Notes under the pieces: model-generated
Seen by the model: the letters and a program-made list of their open reading frames with translations, nothing else
Databases searched by the model: none
Told to the model about the DNA's origin: nothing
Shown: piece by piece, positions 51,302 to 61,692 of the stretch
How positions within the stretch are numbered: position 1 is the first letter of the stretch
How the letters are laid out: every line of letters begins with the position of its first letter
Origin: an uncultured Rhodospirillales bacterium
GTDB taxonomy: Bacteria; Pseudomonadota; Alphaproteobacteria; ATCC43930; CGMCC-115725
DNA: 64,000 nt
Assembly (NCBI GenBank): GCA_903822185.1
Contig: CAIJOA010000046.1
Span: 30,929-94,928, forward strand
Reading direction: 5' to 3'
Translations under genes and position numbers: made by a program

Positions 51302-54088
51302 ATGAGCGATATTCCGAATCAACGCGCCATCATCGACCGCCGGGCGGTCGCGGGACAACTGACGGCCCTCGCCGAAGCCAAGTCATCGCCCGATCGCAAA
51401 GAGATCGCTGCGATCCTCAAGGCGGCGCTGGTCGCCGGCCGTGGCGAGGTGAAAAAGCGTTTCGATGCCGGGGCCTCGGGCACCGATGCGGTCCATGCGC
51501 TGTCGTTCCTGACCGATCAGGTCATTCGCCTGCTCTACGATTTCGTCACCACGCATATTTATCCGATTTCCAATCCGACCGAGGGCGAGCGCATGTCGCT
51601 GATCGCCGTCGGCGGTTATGGCCGTGGCGAGCTCGCGCCTTTTTCGGATATCGATCTGCTGTTCCTCACCTCGTACAAGGTGACGCCGCATACCGAACAG
51701 GTCGTCGAATATATTCTCTATGCGCTCTGGGATTTGGGATTGAAGGTCGGGCAATCGACGCGCTCGGTCGAAGAGACCCTGCGCCAGGCGGAAGCCGATC
51801 TGACGATCCGCACCGCCGTACTCGAGGCGCGTTACATCTGGGGCGATCAAGGTTTGTTCGACGAGATGCGCCGCCGCTTCGACAGCGAATTGGTGCGCAA
51901 GACCTCGGCGGCTTTCATCGAGGCGAAGCTCGCCGAACGCGATCAGCGCCATCAGCGCCTTGGCGATTCACGCTATCTGGTCGAACCGAACGTCAAGGAA
52001 AGCAAAGGCGGTCTGCGCGATCTCCACACGCTGTTCTGGATCGCGAAATATGTTTACCGGGTCGATAGCATCGACAAGCTGGTCGATCTCAAAGTGCTGT
52101 CCTCCGAAGAGGCGCATCGGTTCGAGCGGGCGCAGAATTTCCTTTGGACGGTGCGCTGCCATCTTCACTTCATCACCGAACGCGCCGAGGATCGCCTGAC
52201 CTTCGACCGGCAGCGTGAAATCGCCGAGAGCATGAACTACACCGATCATGCCGGCACGCGCGGCGTCGAACGGTTCATGAAGCATTACTTCCTGATCGCC
52301 AAGGATGTCGGCGATCTGACGCGTATCTTCTGCGCCTTGCTCGAATCTGAACATAAGCATCAGGCGCGCTTCTCGCTGACGCGCTGGGCGTTCGGCAAAC
52401 GCACGGTCGAAGGCTTCTCGGTCGATGCCGGACGGCTCGATGTCGCCAGCGACGATCAGTTCATTACCGATCCGGTCGCGCTCATCCGCCTGTTCCGCGT
52501 CGCGCAGAAGGAAGGCCTCGATATCCATCCGCATGCGCTGCGGCTGATTACCCAATCGCTGAAGCTGATCGACAACAACCTGCGCACCGATCCCGAGGCT
52601 AATCGACTCTTTGTCGAAATCCTGACCTCGAAAAATTCCGATCCCGAAGTGGCGCTGCGCTGGCTCAACGAGGCGGGGGTGTTCGGCCGTTTCGTGCCCG
52701 ACTTCGGCCGTGTCGTCGCGCAGATGCAGTACGACATGTATCACGTCTATACGGTCGATGAGCATTCGCTGTTCGCGATCGGCATCCTGCATCAGATCGA
52801 AACCGGTGCGCTTAAAGACGAATTGCCGTTGGCGACGACGGTCTTCCCGACGATCGATTCACGCCGCTCGCTCTATCTCGCTGTCCTGCTGCACGACATC
52901 GCCAAAGGCCGCGGCGGCGATCATTCGGTATTGGGCGCGCAGGTCGCCGAGAAGCTGGGACCGCGTCTCGGCTTCACGGCGGAAGAAATCGAAACCGTCT
53001 CCTGGCTCATTCGCTGGCATCTGCTGATGAGCAACACGTCGTTCAAATTCGATATCGATGATCCGAAGACGATCAACGACTTCGTCGAGAAGGTGCAGTC
53101 GCCGGAACGGCTGAAGCTTTTGTTGATCCTGACCGTCTGCGATATCCGTGCCGTCGGGCCGAAGGTCTGGAACGGCTGGAAGGCCGCGTTGCTGCGCGAG
53201 CTTTATCATCGTTCGTTGGAACAGATGTCGGGCGGCGTCGATGCGACGGCGCGCGATCAGCGGGTGAAGAACGCACAAGAGGTGGTCAAGAAACTGCTCG
53301 GCGATTTTACGCCCACCGATATCGGATCATATCTCGCCAAGGGCTATCCGCTTTATTGGCTGTCCTTCGACGCGCAAAGTCAGGCGCGTCATGCCCGGCT
53401 GATGCGCGAGGCCGAACGCAGCGGAGCGCCGCTGGTCGTCGATACACGGGTCGATCCGTCGCGTGCCGTGACCGAAGTCACGCTTTATACCGCCGATCAT
53501 CCTGGCCTCTTCTCGCGCATCACCGGCGCGTTGGCGCTGGCCGGCGCCAACATCGTCGATGCGAAGATTCACACCATGACCAACGGCATGGCGCTCGATA
53601 CGTTTTGGGTGCAGGACCGGTCGGGCGCGGCGTTCGATCAGCCGCAAAAACTCGCCAAGTTGTCGGTGATGTTCGAAAACGTTCTGATGGGCAAGGTCAA
53701 ACCGCAACTCGAACTCGAAGCACCCGAAAAAGTGCCGAGCCGCACGCGTGTCTTCACCGTGCCGCCGCGTGTGCTGATCGATAACAACGCCTCGGGCACC
53801 TACACGGTGATCGAGGTCAATGGCCGCGACCGGCCCGGCTTGTTGTTCGAAGTGACGCGCGCCCTGACGCAACTCAACCTGCAGATTTCCAGCGCAAAGA
53901 TTTCGACCTTCGGTGAAAAGGTCATCGACGTTTTCTATGTGAAGGATCTCTTCGGCCATAAGGCGCTGCATGAAAAGAAGCTCGCCGATATTCGCGAGCA
54001 TCTTGGCGAAGTGCTGACCGAACCCGCGGCGCGCAAAGCGGCGAAGGAAAAAGCGCTCGCCAAAGACGACGCGGTCCCCGCCGAGTAA
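51302..54088 (+). CDS. glnD: [Protein-PII] uridylyltransferase/uridylyl-removing enzyme GlnD
   Basis: A 928-residue nitrogen sensor that adds or removes UMP on PII proteins according to glutamine level. Nucleotidyltransferase site GGYGRGELAPFSDIDLLF near residue 103; HD domain (UMP removal) VLLHDIAKGRGGDHS near 528; two C-terminal ACT domains that bind glutamine (VTLYTADHPGLFSRITGALALAG from about 726; VIEVNGRDRPGLLFEVTRAL from about 836). All parts are intact. It functionally ties to the amtB gene at the start of the window through PII. It converges on the MFS exporter gene. Confidence 0.97.
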   Translation: MSDIPNQRAIIDRRAVAGQLTALAEAKSSPDRKEIAAILKAALVAGRGEVKKRFDAGASGTDAVHALSFLTDQVIRLLYDFVTTHIYPISNPTEGERMSLIAVGGYGRGELAPFSDIDLLFLTSYKVTPHTEQVVEYILYALWDLGLKVGQSTRSVEETLRQAEADLTIRTAVLEARYIWGDQGLFDEMRRRFDSELVRKTSAAFIEAKLAERDQRHQRLGDSRYLVEPNVKESKGGLRDLHTLFWIAKYVYRVDSIDKLVDLKVLSSEEAHRFERAQNFLWTVRCHLHFITERAEDRLTFDRQREIAESMNYTDHAGTRGVERFMKHYFLIAKDVGDLTRIFCALLESEHKHQARFSLTRWAFGKRTVEGFSVDAGRLDVASDDQFITDPVALIRLFRVAQKEGLDIHPHALRLITQSLKLIDNNLRTDPEANRLFVEILTSKNSDPEVALRWLNEAGVFGRFVPDFGRVVAQMQYDMYHVYTVDEHSLFAIGILHQIETGALKDELPLATTVFPTIDSRRSLYLAVLLHDIAKGRGGDHSVLGAQVAEKLGPRLGFTAEEIETVSWLIRWHLLMSNTSFKFDIDDPKTINDFVEKVQSPERLKLLLILTVCDIRAVGPKVWNGWKAALLRELYHRSLEQMSGGVDATARDQRVKNAQEVVKKLLGDFTPTDIGSYLAKGYPLYWLSFDAQSQARHARLMREAERSGAPLVVDTRVDPSRAVTEVTLYTADHPGLFSRITGALALAGANIVDAKIHTMTNGMALDTFWVQDRSGAAFDQPQKLAKLSVMFENVLMGKVKPQLELEAPEKVPSRTRVFTVPPRVLIDNNASGTYTVIEVNGRDRPGLLFEVTRALTQLNLQISSAKISTFGEKVIDVFYVKDLFGHKALHEKKLADIREHLGEVLTEPAARKAAKEKALAKDDAVPAE

Positions 54089-54107
54089 CGAACGGCCGTA
54101 ACCGCTT

Positions 54108-55667
54108 CTAGGATTCGACGGATTGTTTCGGCGTTGCGTCGGCAGGTTTTGCCATCGGCGGTCCACCGCGCACGCGCAACGGTAATTCTTCCAGGAACCA
54201 CGCCAGGACAAAGCCGAGGGCGCAGATCACCGCGCCGGCGGCATAGACGTAATGGAACGAGCGGCCGAAGCTTTCGACCACCGCTTGCTGGCCGCGCGGC
54301 GACAAAGTCGCGATCACCGCCGGCCCCCCATGCAGCAACGCGCTGGTGCTGACGCCCGTCGTTTCCGCACCAGGTGCGGTGAGGCCGGCAAAGAGGATCG
54401 CGCCCATCAGGGCGACGCCGAACGAGCCGCCCATCGAGCGGAAGAAGGATGTCATCGACGTCGCGACGCCCATGTCGCGTTGATCGACCGCGTTCTGCAC
54501 CGCGATCGACACCATCGGCCCGGCGGGGCCAAGCCCGATCCCCATCAGCATCATCAACAGCACGTAATAGATCGCCGGCGTGTCGCGGGTGACTTCGAGG
54601 AAACCGATGAACGAGGCAAAGCCGAATACCAGTCCGATCAGCGGCACCAATTTGTATTTGCCGGTCCAGCGGATGAAGCGTCCGGCGGCCAGCGCGCCGA
54701 TGGTGATGCCGACGACCAGCGGCGTGATGAGGAGGCCCGAATTGCTGGCGGTCGCGCCGATCACGACCTGAAGGAACAGCGGCAGGAAGATTGTCGCCCC
54801 GACCGAGGCCGCGCCCATCAGGAAGCCGATGGTGTTGCCGACGGTGAAGACGTTCATGGTGAAAAGCCGCAGCGGCATGATCGGGTCCTGCGCCCGCCGC
54901 TCCTGTGCCACCAGCAGCGCCAAGAGCACAATGGCGGCGCCCATGAGGCCAAGGATCACCGGCGAACTCCACGGGAACTCGGTGCCGCCCCAGGTGGTGA
55001 TCAGCAGCAAGGCGACGATCGCCGGCACCATCAGCAGCGCGCCGAGATAATCGATCTTCTTCGGCCCGCCGCGGATCGGCAGCTTTTTGAGAGCGGTGTT
55101 GCAGATCAGCAGCGACAGCACCGCGATCGGCAGGTTGATCCAGAACACCCAGCGCCAGGACAGGACATCGACCAGGAACCCGCCCAGCACCGGGCCACCC
55201 AACGTCGCTAGACTCCAGACGCCCGAGAAATACGCCTGATAGCGGCCCCGCTCGCGCACGGGGACGATGTCGGCAACGATCGTCATGGCCAACGAAATCA
55301 GCCCGCCGCCACCCAGCCCTTGAATGGCACGGGCGGCGATCAACTGGCCCATGGTCTGCGCCAGCCCGCCGCCGATCGAGCCTAATAAGAAGAAGCACAC
55401 CGCGATCAGGAACATCGGCCGCCGGCCGTAGAGATCGCTCAGCTTGCCATAGATCGGGGTCGCTGCCGTCGCGGTCAGCAGATAGCCCGACACAGCCCAG
55501 GACATCAGCGCGATGCCGTGCAGCTCGCCGGCCATCACCGGAAGGGCGGTCGCGACGATGGTCTGATCGACCGCGCCCAGGAACATGCCAAGCATGGTAC
55601 CGCTGAGCATGTGCATGATATCGCGGTGGCTAAAGCTCACCGGCGCGGGATGGGGAGGGTGGGGCAT
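54108..55667 (-). CDS. MFS multidrug exporter, DHA2 (EmrB/QacA) family, 14 helices
   Basis: A 519-residue drug:proton antiporter. The N-terminal MLGMFLGAVDQTIVATALPVMAGEL contains the D-Q-T-I-V-x-T-A-L-P hallmark of the DHA2 family, followed by YGKLSDLYGRRPMF, RAIQGLGGGGLISLAMTIVAD and GPVLGGFLVDVLSWRWVFWINLP (motif C). About 14 helices. There is no adjacent EmrA-type adaptor or TetR-type regulator, so substrate and control are unknown. It is divergent from the iron-uptake operon with 288 bases between. Confidence 0.92.
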   Translation of the reverse strand: MPHPPHPAPVSFSHRDIMHMLSGTMLGMFLGAVDQTIVATALPVMAGELHGIALMSWAVSGYLLTATAATPIYGKLSDLYGRRPMFLIAVCFFLLGSIGGGLAQTMGQLIAARAIQGLGGGGLISLAMTIVADIVPVRERGRYQAYFSGVWSLATLGGPVLGGFLVDVLSWRWVFWINLPIAVLSLLICNTALKKLPIRGGPKKIDYLGALLMVPAIVALLLITTWGGTEFPWSSPVILGLMGAAIVLLALLVAQERRAQDPIMPLRLFTMNVFTVGNTIGFLMGAASVGATIFLPLFLQVVIGATASNSGLLITPLVVGITIGALAAGRFIRWTGKYKLVPLIGLVFGFASFIGFLEVTRDTPAIYYVLLMMLMGIGLGPAGPMVSIAVQNAVDQRDMGVATSMTSFFRSMGGSFGVALMGAILFAGLTAPGAETTGVSTSALLHGGPAVIATLSPRGQQAVVESFGRSFHYVYAAGAVICALGFVLAWFLEELPLRVRGGPPMAKPADATPKQSVES

Positions 55668-55889
55668 GATGGAAATCTATGCCTTGGCCGCGACCTTGGC
55701 GAGAAACAAAGCCTCAAGGCACCGCTGCGCTGTACGCATTACTTTATAAGAATTCAAAACTGGCCCGTAACTTATACGAGTCATTGGCAGGACTGATTTC
55801 TCGCGGGCAGGGTGCCGTTGAATGTGCCGATTGGCCTCCCCACACCGGCACAGGGCAGCCAACACATTAAAACTATGAGAAAATTCCTG

Positions 55890-55940
55890 TTGCAAATGAC
55901 TCGCAGTTGCACTTAATTTCGCCACCATGCGAATGCGAAT
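55890..55940 (+). promoter_or_regulatory. Promoter with Fur-like operator of the TonB iron-uptake operon
   Basis: TTGCAA (55890) and TTAATT (55913) are 17 bases apart, a plausible -35/-10 pair. They overlap an imperfect palindrome GCAAATGACTCGCAGTTGC (55892-55910). Just downstream are two GCGAAT hexamers in tandem (55929-55940). GCAAATGA-type palindromes and AT-rich hexamer pairs are usual for alphaproteobacterial Fur-type sites, and the operon's iron function supports this reading. Confidence 0.55.
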
Positions 55941-55955
55941 TAATCTTAGAACGCG

Positions 55956-56132
55956 ATGACCGTGCCCTTACCCCCTGCCGCCACCGAGTCACAGCCGGCC
56001 GACGCTGCCGCGCCGCGACTCGTCACCAGCGAGTCCCTTCTCGAAGGGCAGCGCGAACTTCTGATTCAACACGGGTCGGAACAATACCGGCTTCGCCTCA
56101 CGACCAACAACAAGCTGATTCTCGTGAAGTGA
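55956..56132 (+). CDS. hemP: Hemin uptake protein HemP
   Basis: A 58-residue protein read from ATG 55956 to TGA 56132. After a disordered Pro/Ala-rich start, the HemP core is clear: RLVTSESLLEGQRELLIQHG, then YRLRLTTNNKLILVK, which is the conserved C-terminal signature (YRLRLT-x-x-NKLIL-x-K). HemP is a small cytosolic protein required for expression of haem or siderophore receptors in several proteobacteria. It lies directly behind the Fur-like promoter and 95 bases before the receptor gene, the usual position. Confidence 0.88.
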   Translation: MTVPLPPAATESQPADAAAPRLVTSESLLEGQRELLIQHGSEQYRLRLTTNNKLILVK

Positions 56133-56227
56133 CCTCCCGTCGTTTCTTTCTCCCCAAGCCAGCCAATCCGTCGTGTGTCGGTCAGCCAGCCAGGAATCCT
56201 CGTTCATTTTTCTTGGAGCTGCCCGCC

Positions 56228-58501
56228 ATGGCCTCACAGCATCTTCGCCTTCTTGCCTCAAGTTCCTTCGTCGCGCTGCTGGCGGGGATGACTCCGTCCT
56301 TCGCCCAGACCTCCGACAATGGACCGGTCGCCCTGCCGACCGTCTCGGTCGGCGGCACGGTGCAACAGAACTATAAGGTCGATACGCCGACGATCCTCAA
56401 ACTGACCGAGCCGTTGCGCGATACGCCGCAATCGATCGACGCGATTCCGAAACAGCTTCTCGATGACCAGGGCGTCACGACCCTGCGCGATGCGTTGCGC
56501 AACGTGGCGGGCGTCAGCCTCGCAGCCGGTGAAGCCGGCGCCCAGGGCGATAATCTCACCCTGCGCGGCTTCACGGCGCGCAACGATATCTATCTCGACG
56601 GTATGCGCGATTTCGGCAGCTATTATCGCGATCCCTTCAACTATGATGGCATCCAGGTCCTGAAGGGTCCGTCCTCGATCCTCTTCGGCCGCGGTTCGAC
56701 CGGCGGCGTCATCGAACAGGACAGCAAGCAGGCCGGCCTCACGCCCTTCGCCAACGCCTCCGTCTCACTCGACACCGCCAGCATGCGGCGTGCAACCCTC
56801 GACGTGAATCAGCCGCTGGGCTTCATGGGTTCGGGTGCGGCGTTCCGCATCAACTTGATGGGGAACGACAACATGGTCGCCGGCCGCGACACGGGCGACT
56901 GGGCACGTTTCGGCATCGCGCCAACCCTCGCCTTCGGTCTCGGCACCGATACGCGGTTGAACCTCAGCTATCTGCATCAGACCGAATACGACGTGCCCGA
57001 TTACGGTCTGCCGTGGGTCTATTCGGGCGGCGCTGGGTCGCACAGCATCGCGACAGTCGCCAATGTGCGCGGCGCCAATTACTACGGCTTCACCAGCGGC
57101 AACTATCTGCGCACCAACGTCGATATCGCGACGGCGAAGTTCGAGCATGATTTCAATGAGTACGTGACGTTCAGCGACCGCCTCCGTTATGGGCATTACG
57201 CACGTCAGGCGACAATTACCGAGCCCCAAATCGACGCGGCAAACGGTGGCACCCAGCTTGTTACGCCGGGCACGCCGCTTTCGACGCTCAACGTGACGCG
57301 AAACCAGATCGTCACGCGCAGTCTCGAGACGTTCACGTCAAACCAGTCCGACGCGACGATCAAGTTCTTGACCGGCGACATTGGCCATACGGTTGTTGCC
57401 GGTGTCGAGCTTACCCGCGAGACATCGAATCCGACCCGCTACACGACTGTCAATTCAACGCCTGCGTCGAGCCTGACGCCTTTGAACAATCCCAATCCGG
57501 GACAGCCTTACAACGCGACGACGTTTCTCGGATCGCGGACGCAGGACACCTCTTGGGGCGAAGCGGTCTATGGCCTCGATACGATCAAGCTCGGCAAGCA
57601 ATGGGAATTCATTGCCGGTGCCCGCTTCGATCGCTTTGCGTCGGAATACCGCCAAGTCAGCTACAATCAAGCCGGTGCTACTACGGGTGTGATTGCCGGT
57701 CATCCGGTCGATATGCTGCCAAGCTATCGCGCTGCGATCGTCTATAAGCCGCTCGAGAACGGCAGCATCTATTTCGATTACGGCACCTCGTTCAATCCCT
57801 CCGCCGAAGCTTTGTCGATCTCGGTTGCGACAGCCAGCCTTGCGCCGGATAAGAATCGTACCTTCGAACTCGGCACCAAATGGGATCTGTTCCACGAGCA
57901 GCTGCAGATCCGCAGCGCGGTTTATCGGACGAATAAGTACAATGTCCGCGAAGTCGATCCGAACAATTCGTCTTTTAATATCCTTGCTGGCGATGCGCGC
58001 GTCGATGGTTTCGAGTTTGAAGTCACCGGACATATCACCGAGGCGTGGCAAGTCTATTCGGGCTATTCGTACATTTACAGCGTGATCGACAAGACGCCGG
58101 TTACCGGTCTCGGCAGCGATATCGGGAATCATCTCGCCAATGTGCCGGCGCATACCTTCAACCTTTGGACGTCGTACATCCTACCTTGGTACAACGTTCA
58201 GGTCGGCGGCGGCATGAATTATGTCGCTGCGCGTTACGCGCAATCGACACCGCGTCTCGTCTGCTCGCCGGCGGCGACCACCTGTACCGCGACAACGGCG
58301 GGTGCGACGGCCTTCATCGGTAAGTTGCCAGGCTATGCCGTCTTTAATGCGATGGTGAAGTATCCGGTCAACGAGAAGCTTGATGTTCAGGTGAACATCA
58401 ACAACCTCTTCGACAAATTCTATTACGACACCATCCACCCGTCGCATGTCATCCCGGGCGCAGGCCGCACGGCGATGTTCACTGCGAACTACAAGTTCTA
58501 A
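56228..58501 (+). CDS. TonB-dependent siderophore receptor
   Basis: A 757-residue outer-membrane receptor. The frame is open to 55907 but that part reads through hemP out of frame; ATG 56228 starts a signal peptide ([21 protein letters not shown]). TonB box-like LPTVSVGG follows at once. The plug domain includes [61 protein letters not shown] and [21 protein letters not shown] (key words). The 22-strand barrel ends in Phe (TANYKF). It closely resembles the FhuE/FiuA/PiuA group of catecholate and hydroxamate receptors. PiuC and PepSY follow, supporting ferric-siderophore uptake. Confidence 0.95.
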   Translation: MASQHLRLLASSSFVALLAGMTPSFAQTSDNGPVALPTVSVGGTVQQNYKVDTPTILKLTEPLRDTPQSIDAIPKQLLDDQGVTTLRDALRNVAGVSLAAGEAGAQGDNLTLRGFTARNDIYLDGMRDFGSYYRDPFNYDGIQVLKGPSSILFGRGSTGGVIEQDSKQAGLTPFANASVSLDTASMRRATLDVNQPLGFMGSGAAFRINLMGNDNMVAGRDTGDWARFGIAPTLAFGLGTDTRLNLSYLHQTEYDVPDYGLPWVYSGGAGSHSIATVANVRGANYYGFTSGNYLRTNVDIATAKFEHDFNEYVTFSDRLRYGHYARQATITEPQIDAANGGTQLVTPGTPLSTLNVTRNQIVTRSLETFTSNQSDATIKFLTGDIGHTVVAGVELTRETSNPTRYTTVNSTPASSLTPLNNPNPGQPYNATTFLGSRTQDTSWGEAVYGLDTIKLGKQWEFIAGARFDRFASEYRQVSYNQAGATTGVIAGHPVDMLPSYRAAIVYKPLENGSIYFDYGTSFNPSAEALSISVATASLAPDKNRTFELGTKWDLFHEQLQIRSAVYRTNKYNVREVDPNNSSFNILAGDARVDGFEFEVTGHITEAWQVYSGYSYIYSVIDKTPVTGLGSDIGNHLANVPAHTFNLWTSYILPWYNVQVGGGMNYVAARYAQSTPRLVCSPAATTCTATTAGATAFIGKLPGYAVFNAMVKYPVNEKLDVQVNINNLFDKFYYDTIHPSHVIPGAGRTAMFTANYKF

Positions 58502-58521
58502 GAGGAGCGCGCGACCGGCCA

Positions 58522-59202
58522 ATGTTGCTGCAAGTCCCGAAAGTCCTAACGCCCGAGCAAGTGGCCCAATGCCGCGCTGCTCTGGCGCGGGCGGATTGGA
58601 CGGACGGCAGGGCGACGGTCGGTCATCTCGGCGAGAAGGTGAAGCGCAACCGGCAGGTGCCCGAAGGTCATCCGATCGGGCGCGAAGTTGGCGACATCAT
58701 TCTCGCGGCGCTGGAACGCAACGCGTTGTTCATCTCGGCAGCTTTGCCGTTGAAGGTCTGCCCGCCGCTATTCAATTGCTATGAAGGCGGCGAGACCTAC
58801 GGCACGCATATCGACGGCTCGGTCTATAGCGTCAAAGGTACGATGCACCGCATTCGTACCGACATCTCGGCGACGCTGTTTTTGACCGCGCCCGAAGATT
58901 ATGACGGCGGCGAGCTGACGGTCGAAGATCGCTATGGCGTCCATAAGGTCAAGCTGCCGGCGGGCGACATGGTGCTCTATCCGTCCAGTAGCCTTCATCA
59001 TGTGACGCCGGTAACGCGCGGTGCGCGCATCTCATCGTTCTTCTGGATTCAAAGCATGGTGCGCGAAGACGATCGCCGCACGATGCTGCTCGATCTCGAT
59101 ACCTCGATCCAACAGCTCAATCGTCTGGTTCCGGACGAGAAATCCGTGATCCAGCTGGCGGGCGTTTATCACAACCTGCTTCGTCTTTGGTCGGATACGT
59201 AA
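58522..59202 (+). CDS. piuC: PKHD-type Fe(II)/2-oxoglutarate dioxygenase, PiuC family
   Basis: A 226-residue cytosolic dioxygenase usually found beside siderophore receptors. Iron ligands H-x-D are in [10 protein letters not shown] and the distal His in [15 protein letters not shown], which also gives the 2-oxoglutarate Arg. The C-terminal region ([35 protein letters not shown]) is typical of PiuC. It is 20 bases after the receptor gene and 1 base before the PepSY gene. Its role in iron uptake is not settled; it may modify a siderophore or a protein. Confidence 0.92.
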   Translation: MLLQVPKVLTPEQVAQCRAALARADWTDGRATVGHLGEKVKRNRQVPEGHPIGREVGDIILAALERNALFISAALPLKVCPPLFNCYEGGETYGTHIDGSVYSVKGTMHRIRTDISATLFLTAPEDYDGGELTVEDRYGVHKVKLPAGDMVLYPSSSLHHVTPVTRGARISSFFWIQSMVREDDRRTMLLDLDTSIQQLNRLVPDEKSVIQLAGVYHNLLRLWSDT

Positions 59203-59203
59203 T

Positions 59204-60340
59204 ATGGCCTGGCGCGAAACTTTCCTTCGCCGCATTCATCTTTGCCTTGGCGCGTTCCTGTCGCTGCCGCTGGCGATGATCGGCCTAACCGGCAGCCTTC
59301 TCGTGTTCGAGCCGGAATTGTCGCCGTCGCGCGGCTTTGGTCCGGCCAGTGATGGCCAGAGCCAAAGCTTTACCTCGATGGTCGAGGCGGCGCGCGGTTC
59401 GGCGCGTGAAGGATTGAAGCCCAGTCTCGTCGTCGCGCCTGCAACGCAGGGCGATCTCGCCGAAATCCGTTTCTCCGATCCGGCGCGTCCCGGCCCCGGC
59501 GGGCTTCAGGTGTTCGTCGATCCGGTGTCGCTCGATGTGCGCGGCACGCAGCAGGGCGGCGATGGCTGGCTGCGGACGATGTTCTTCTGGCACGCCAATA
59601 TGATGATGCGCGACCGCAGCGGCCGTGAAATCGGCGGCTGGTTCGGCGTCGTGATGTGCGTTCTCGCCGTCACCGGCATCATCATGCAATGGCCGAAGCG
59701 CCGCCGCTGGCGTCAGGCCGTGACCATCTCGGGCAAGTCGCGCGGCTATCGCCTGCTGCGCGAAGTGCATGGGGCGATCGGCTTCTGGTCCTGGCTTGTT
59801 TTGCTGATCGTCAGCTTCAGCGGTGTCTGGTTGTCGTTTCCGCAAGCCTTCAACGGCTGGGCCGCGTCGATGGGCGTGCGCGATTTGCGCCCCGGTATCG
59901 CTGCCGGCGGCAAGATCGCCACAGGCGAAGGCCTAACCCCGCTCAATGCCGATGGCGTCGCGGCGCTGGCGATGAACGCCGCGCCGGGCAAGCCGCTGCG
60001 TGGGATCTCGATCCCCGCCCGCGCGGATCAGCCCTATCGCGTCACGCTCGGCGAACCGCATAGCCTTGCGACCGTCGCGGTGGTCGATCCTTACGCGCAA
60101 CGCGTCACCGAACTGCGCGACCCCGCCACGTACTCGCTGGCCGAACGGATCGTCGCGTCGATGCACGCGATCCATGATGGCTCGGGTCTTGGCGTGTGGT
60201 GGCGCGCGCTGGTGTTCTTCTCGGGTTTGCTGCCGGCGCTTTTCGCCGTCAGCGGCATCCTGATGTGGATCGGCAAATACAAAAACCGTCGTCGTATGAC
60301 GCGTGGGCGGTTGAACGTCGCCGGCGTCCCCGGCGAATAA
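59204..60340 (+). CDS. PepSY-associated transmembrane protein
   Basis: A 378-residue inner-membrane protein with four helices and two periplasmic PepSY regions, as in the FhuF-independent ferric-siderophore reductase-like family (PiuB/FsqB relatives). N-terminus RRIHLCLGAFLSLPLAMIGLTGSLLVFEPEL; then FFWHANMMMRDRSGREIGGWFGVVMCVLAVTGIIM; LREVHGAIGFWSWLVLLIVSFSGVW; MHAIHDGSGLGVWWRALVFFSGLLPALFAVSGILMW (read as key words). Conserved His residues in the helices suggest haem binding and electron transfer to ferric siderophores (inference). It starts 1 base after the piuC stop. Confidence 0.9.
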   Translation: MAWRETFLRRIHLCLGAFLSLPLAMIGLTGSLLVFEPELSPSRGFGPASDGQSQSFTSMVEAARGSAREGLKPSLVVAPATQGDLAEIRFSDPARPGPGGLQVFVDPVSLDVRGTQQGGDGWLRTMFFWHANMMMRDRSGREIGGWFGVVMCVLAVTGIIMQWPKRRRWRQAVTISGKSRGYRLLREVHGAIGFWSWLVLLIVSFSGVWLSFPQAFNGWAASMGVRDLRPGIAAGGKIATGEGLTPLNADGVAALAMNAAPGKPLRGISIPARADQPYRVTLGEPHSLATVAVVDPYAQRVTELRDPATYSLAERIVASMHAIHDGSGLGVWWRALVFFSGLLPALFAVSGILMWIGKYKNRRRMTRGRLNVAGVPGE

Positions 60341-60379
60341 GACGACGAAGAATTTTGTTCCGAATTCAGTTTTGAGGCG

Positions 60380-61258
60380 ATGACGATGCAACGCTTGTTC
60401 CTGATGCTTTTCCTCTTGGCCGCGCCGTTGGCGGCGCAAGCACAACAAGCGCCCGTAACGTCGTCCGCCGCTGTTGCTCCCGTTGCCCCATCGGTTGCTG
60501 CACCGGTACCCGATGCTGCCGCGCCCGCTGCTGTTGCTGCGACACCCGCGCCGGCCGTATCCGTGCCCACGGCCTTCAAGCTACCGACCGATCTCTCGCC
60601 CTGGGGCATGTTCCTCTCCGCCGATCCGATCGTGAAGGCGGTGCTGATTCTTCTGGTGCTGGCTTCCCTCGCGACTTGGACGGTGTGGCTGTCGAAAATG
60701 ATCGAGCTGATGGGCGCCAAGCGCCGCGCCCGTGCGGGCTTGCAGCTTATCGGCTCGGCGCGCACCGTGCGCGATGCGGCGTCGCGTCTCAATGATGGCA
60801 GCGTCGTTGCGGCCATGGCGCAGGAAACGTTCGACGAACAAACCGCGTCGGCAGATACCGACGGCGCTGCTTTGCTCGATCGCATTCAGTCGCGGCTCGA
60901 CAGCGTCGAAGCCGATGCCCGCCGCCGCATCGCGCGCGGCATGGGGCTGCTTGCGACGATCGGTTCGACCGCACCCTTCATCGGCCTCTTCGGCACGGTC
61001 TGGGGCATCATGAACAGCTTCCTCGGCATCGCGAAGACGCAGACCACCAATCTTGCCGTCGTTGCGCCGGGTATCGCCGAAGCCTTGCTGGCGACGGCGG
61101 CGGGTCTCGTCGCCGCGATCCCGGCGGTGATGATGTATAACTTCTTCGCCCGTCAGACCGGTGACTATCGCGCGATTCTGCGCGAGGCCGCGGCGCAGTT
61201 CGCACGCCTTGCCAGCCGCGATGCCGATCGCCGCCCCAATCTCAAAGCGGCGGAATAG
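60380..61258 (+). CDS. exbB: TonB-system proton channel subunit ExbB (MotA/TolQ/ExbB family)
   Basis: A 292-residue inner-membrane protein. A cleavable-looking signal (LFLMLFLLAAPLAAQAQQ) and an Ala/Pro-rich linker of about 50 residues precede the core, an extension common in alphaproteobacterial ExbB. Three helices: VKAVLILLVLASLATWTVWLS, LLATIGSTAPFIGLFGTVWGIM and ALLATAAGLVAAIPAVMMYNFF, with the conserved Thr/Glu channel positions. It energises TonB with the proton gradient. Next gene exbD is 5 bases away. Confidence 0.95.
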   Translation: MTMQRLFLMLFLLAAPLAAQAQQAPVTSSAAVAPVAPSVAAPVPDAAAPAAVAATPAPAVSVPTAFKLPTDLSPWGMFLSADPIVKAVLILLVLASLATWTVWLSKMIELMGAKRRARAGLQLIGSARTVRDAASRLNDGSVVAAMAQETFDEQTASADTDGAALLDRIQSRLDSVEADARRRIARGMGLLATIGSTAPFIGLFGTVWGIMNSFLGIAKTQTTNLAVVAPGIAEALLATAAGLVAAIPAVMMYNFFARQTGDYRAILREAAAQFARLASRDADRRPNLKAAE

Positions 61259-61263
61259 CCGCC

Positions 61264-61692
61264 ATGGCGATGCGCGTTTCCTCGACCGACGACGACGATT
61301 TCAACGAGATGCATGAAATCAACGTCACGCCGTTCATCGATGTGATGCTGGTGCTGCTGATCATCTTCATGGTTGCCGCGCCGTTGGCGACGGTCGATCT
61401 GCCGGTCGATCTGCCGTCGGCGCAGTCTGCGCCGCAGCCGCGTCCGGATAAGCCGATCTTCCTGACCGTGCAGGCCGATCACAAGCTGGCGGTTGGCGAC
61501 AATATCGTTGCTGAAAACGCGCTCTCGGCCGCGCTGGATCAGGCGAGCAACGGCGACCGCGAATTGCGCGTCTTCCTGCGCGCGGACAAGACGATCGATT
61601 ACGGCGAGCTGATGCACGTGATGAGCGACCTGCGCAATGCTGGGTACTTGAAAGTCGCGTTGGTCGGCCTCGACGGAGGAGACTTGAAATGA
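61264..61692 (+). CDS. exbD: TonB-system subunit ExbD
   Basis: A 142-residue inner-membrane protein with a single helix carrying the essential Asp (VTPFIDVMLVLLIIFMVAAP) and a periplasmic domain (KPIFLTVQADHKLAVGDNIV, ADKTIDYGELMHVMSDLRNAGYLKVALVG; quoted as landmarks). It pairs with ExbB. GGAGG-like site and 4-base overlap link it to tonB. Confidence 0.95.
   Translation: MAMRVSSTDDDDFNEMHEINVTPFIDVMLVLLIIFMVAAPLATVDLPVDLPSAQSAPQPRPDKPIFLTVQADHKLAVGDNIVAENALSAALDQASNGDRELRVFLRADKTIDYGELMHVMSDLRNAGYLKVALVGLDGGDLK

Noticed and set aside
55907..56227. 107-codon N-terminal extension of the siderophore receptor
   Set aside because: It overlaps hemP in another frame and lacks a signal peptide; the ATG at 56228 begins a clear signal sequence.
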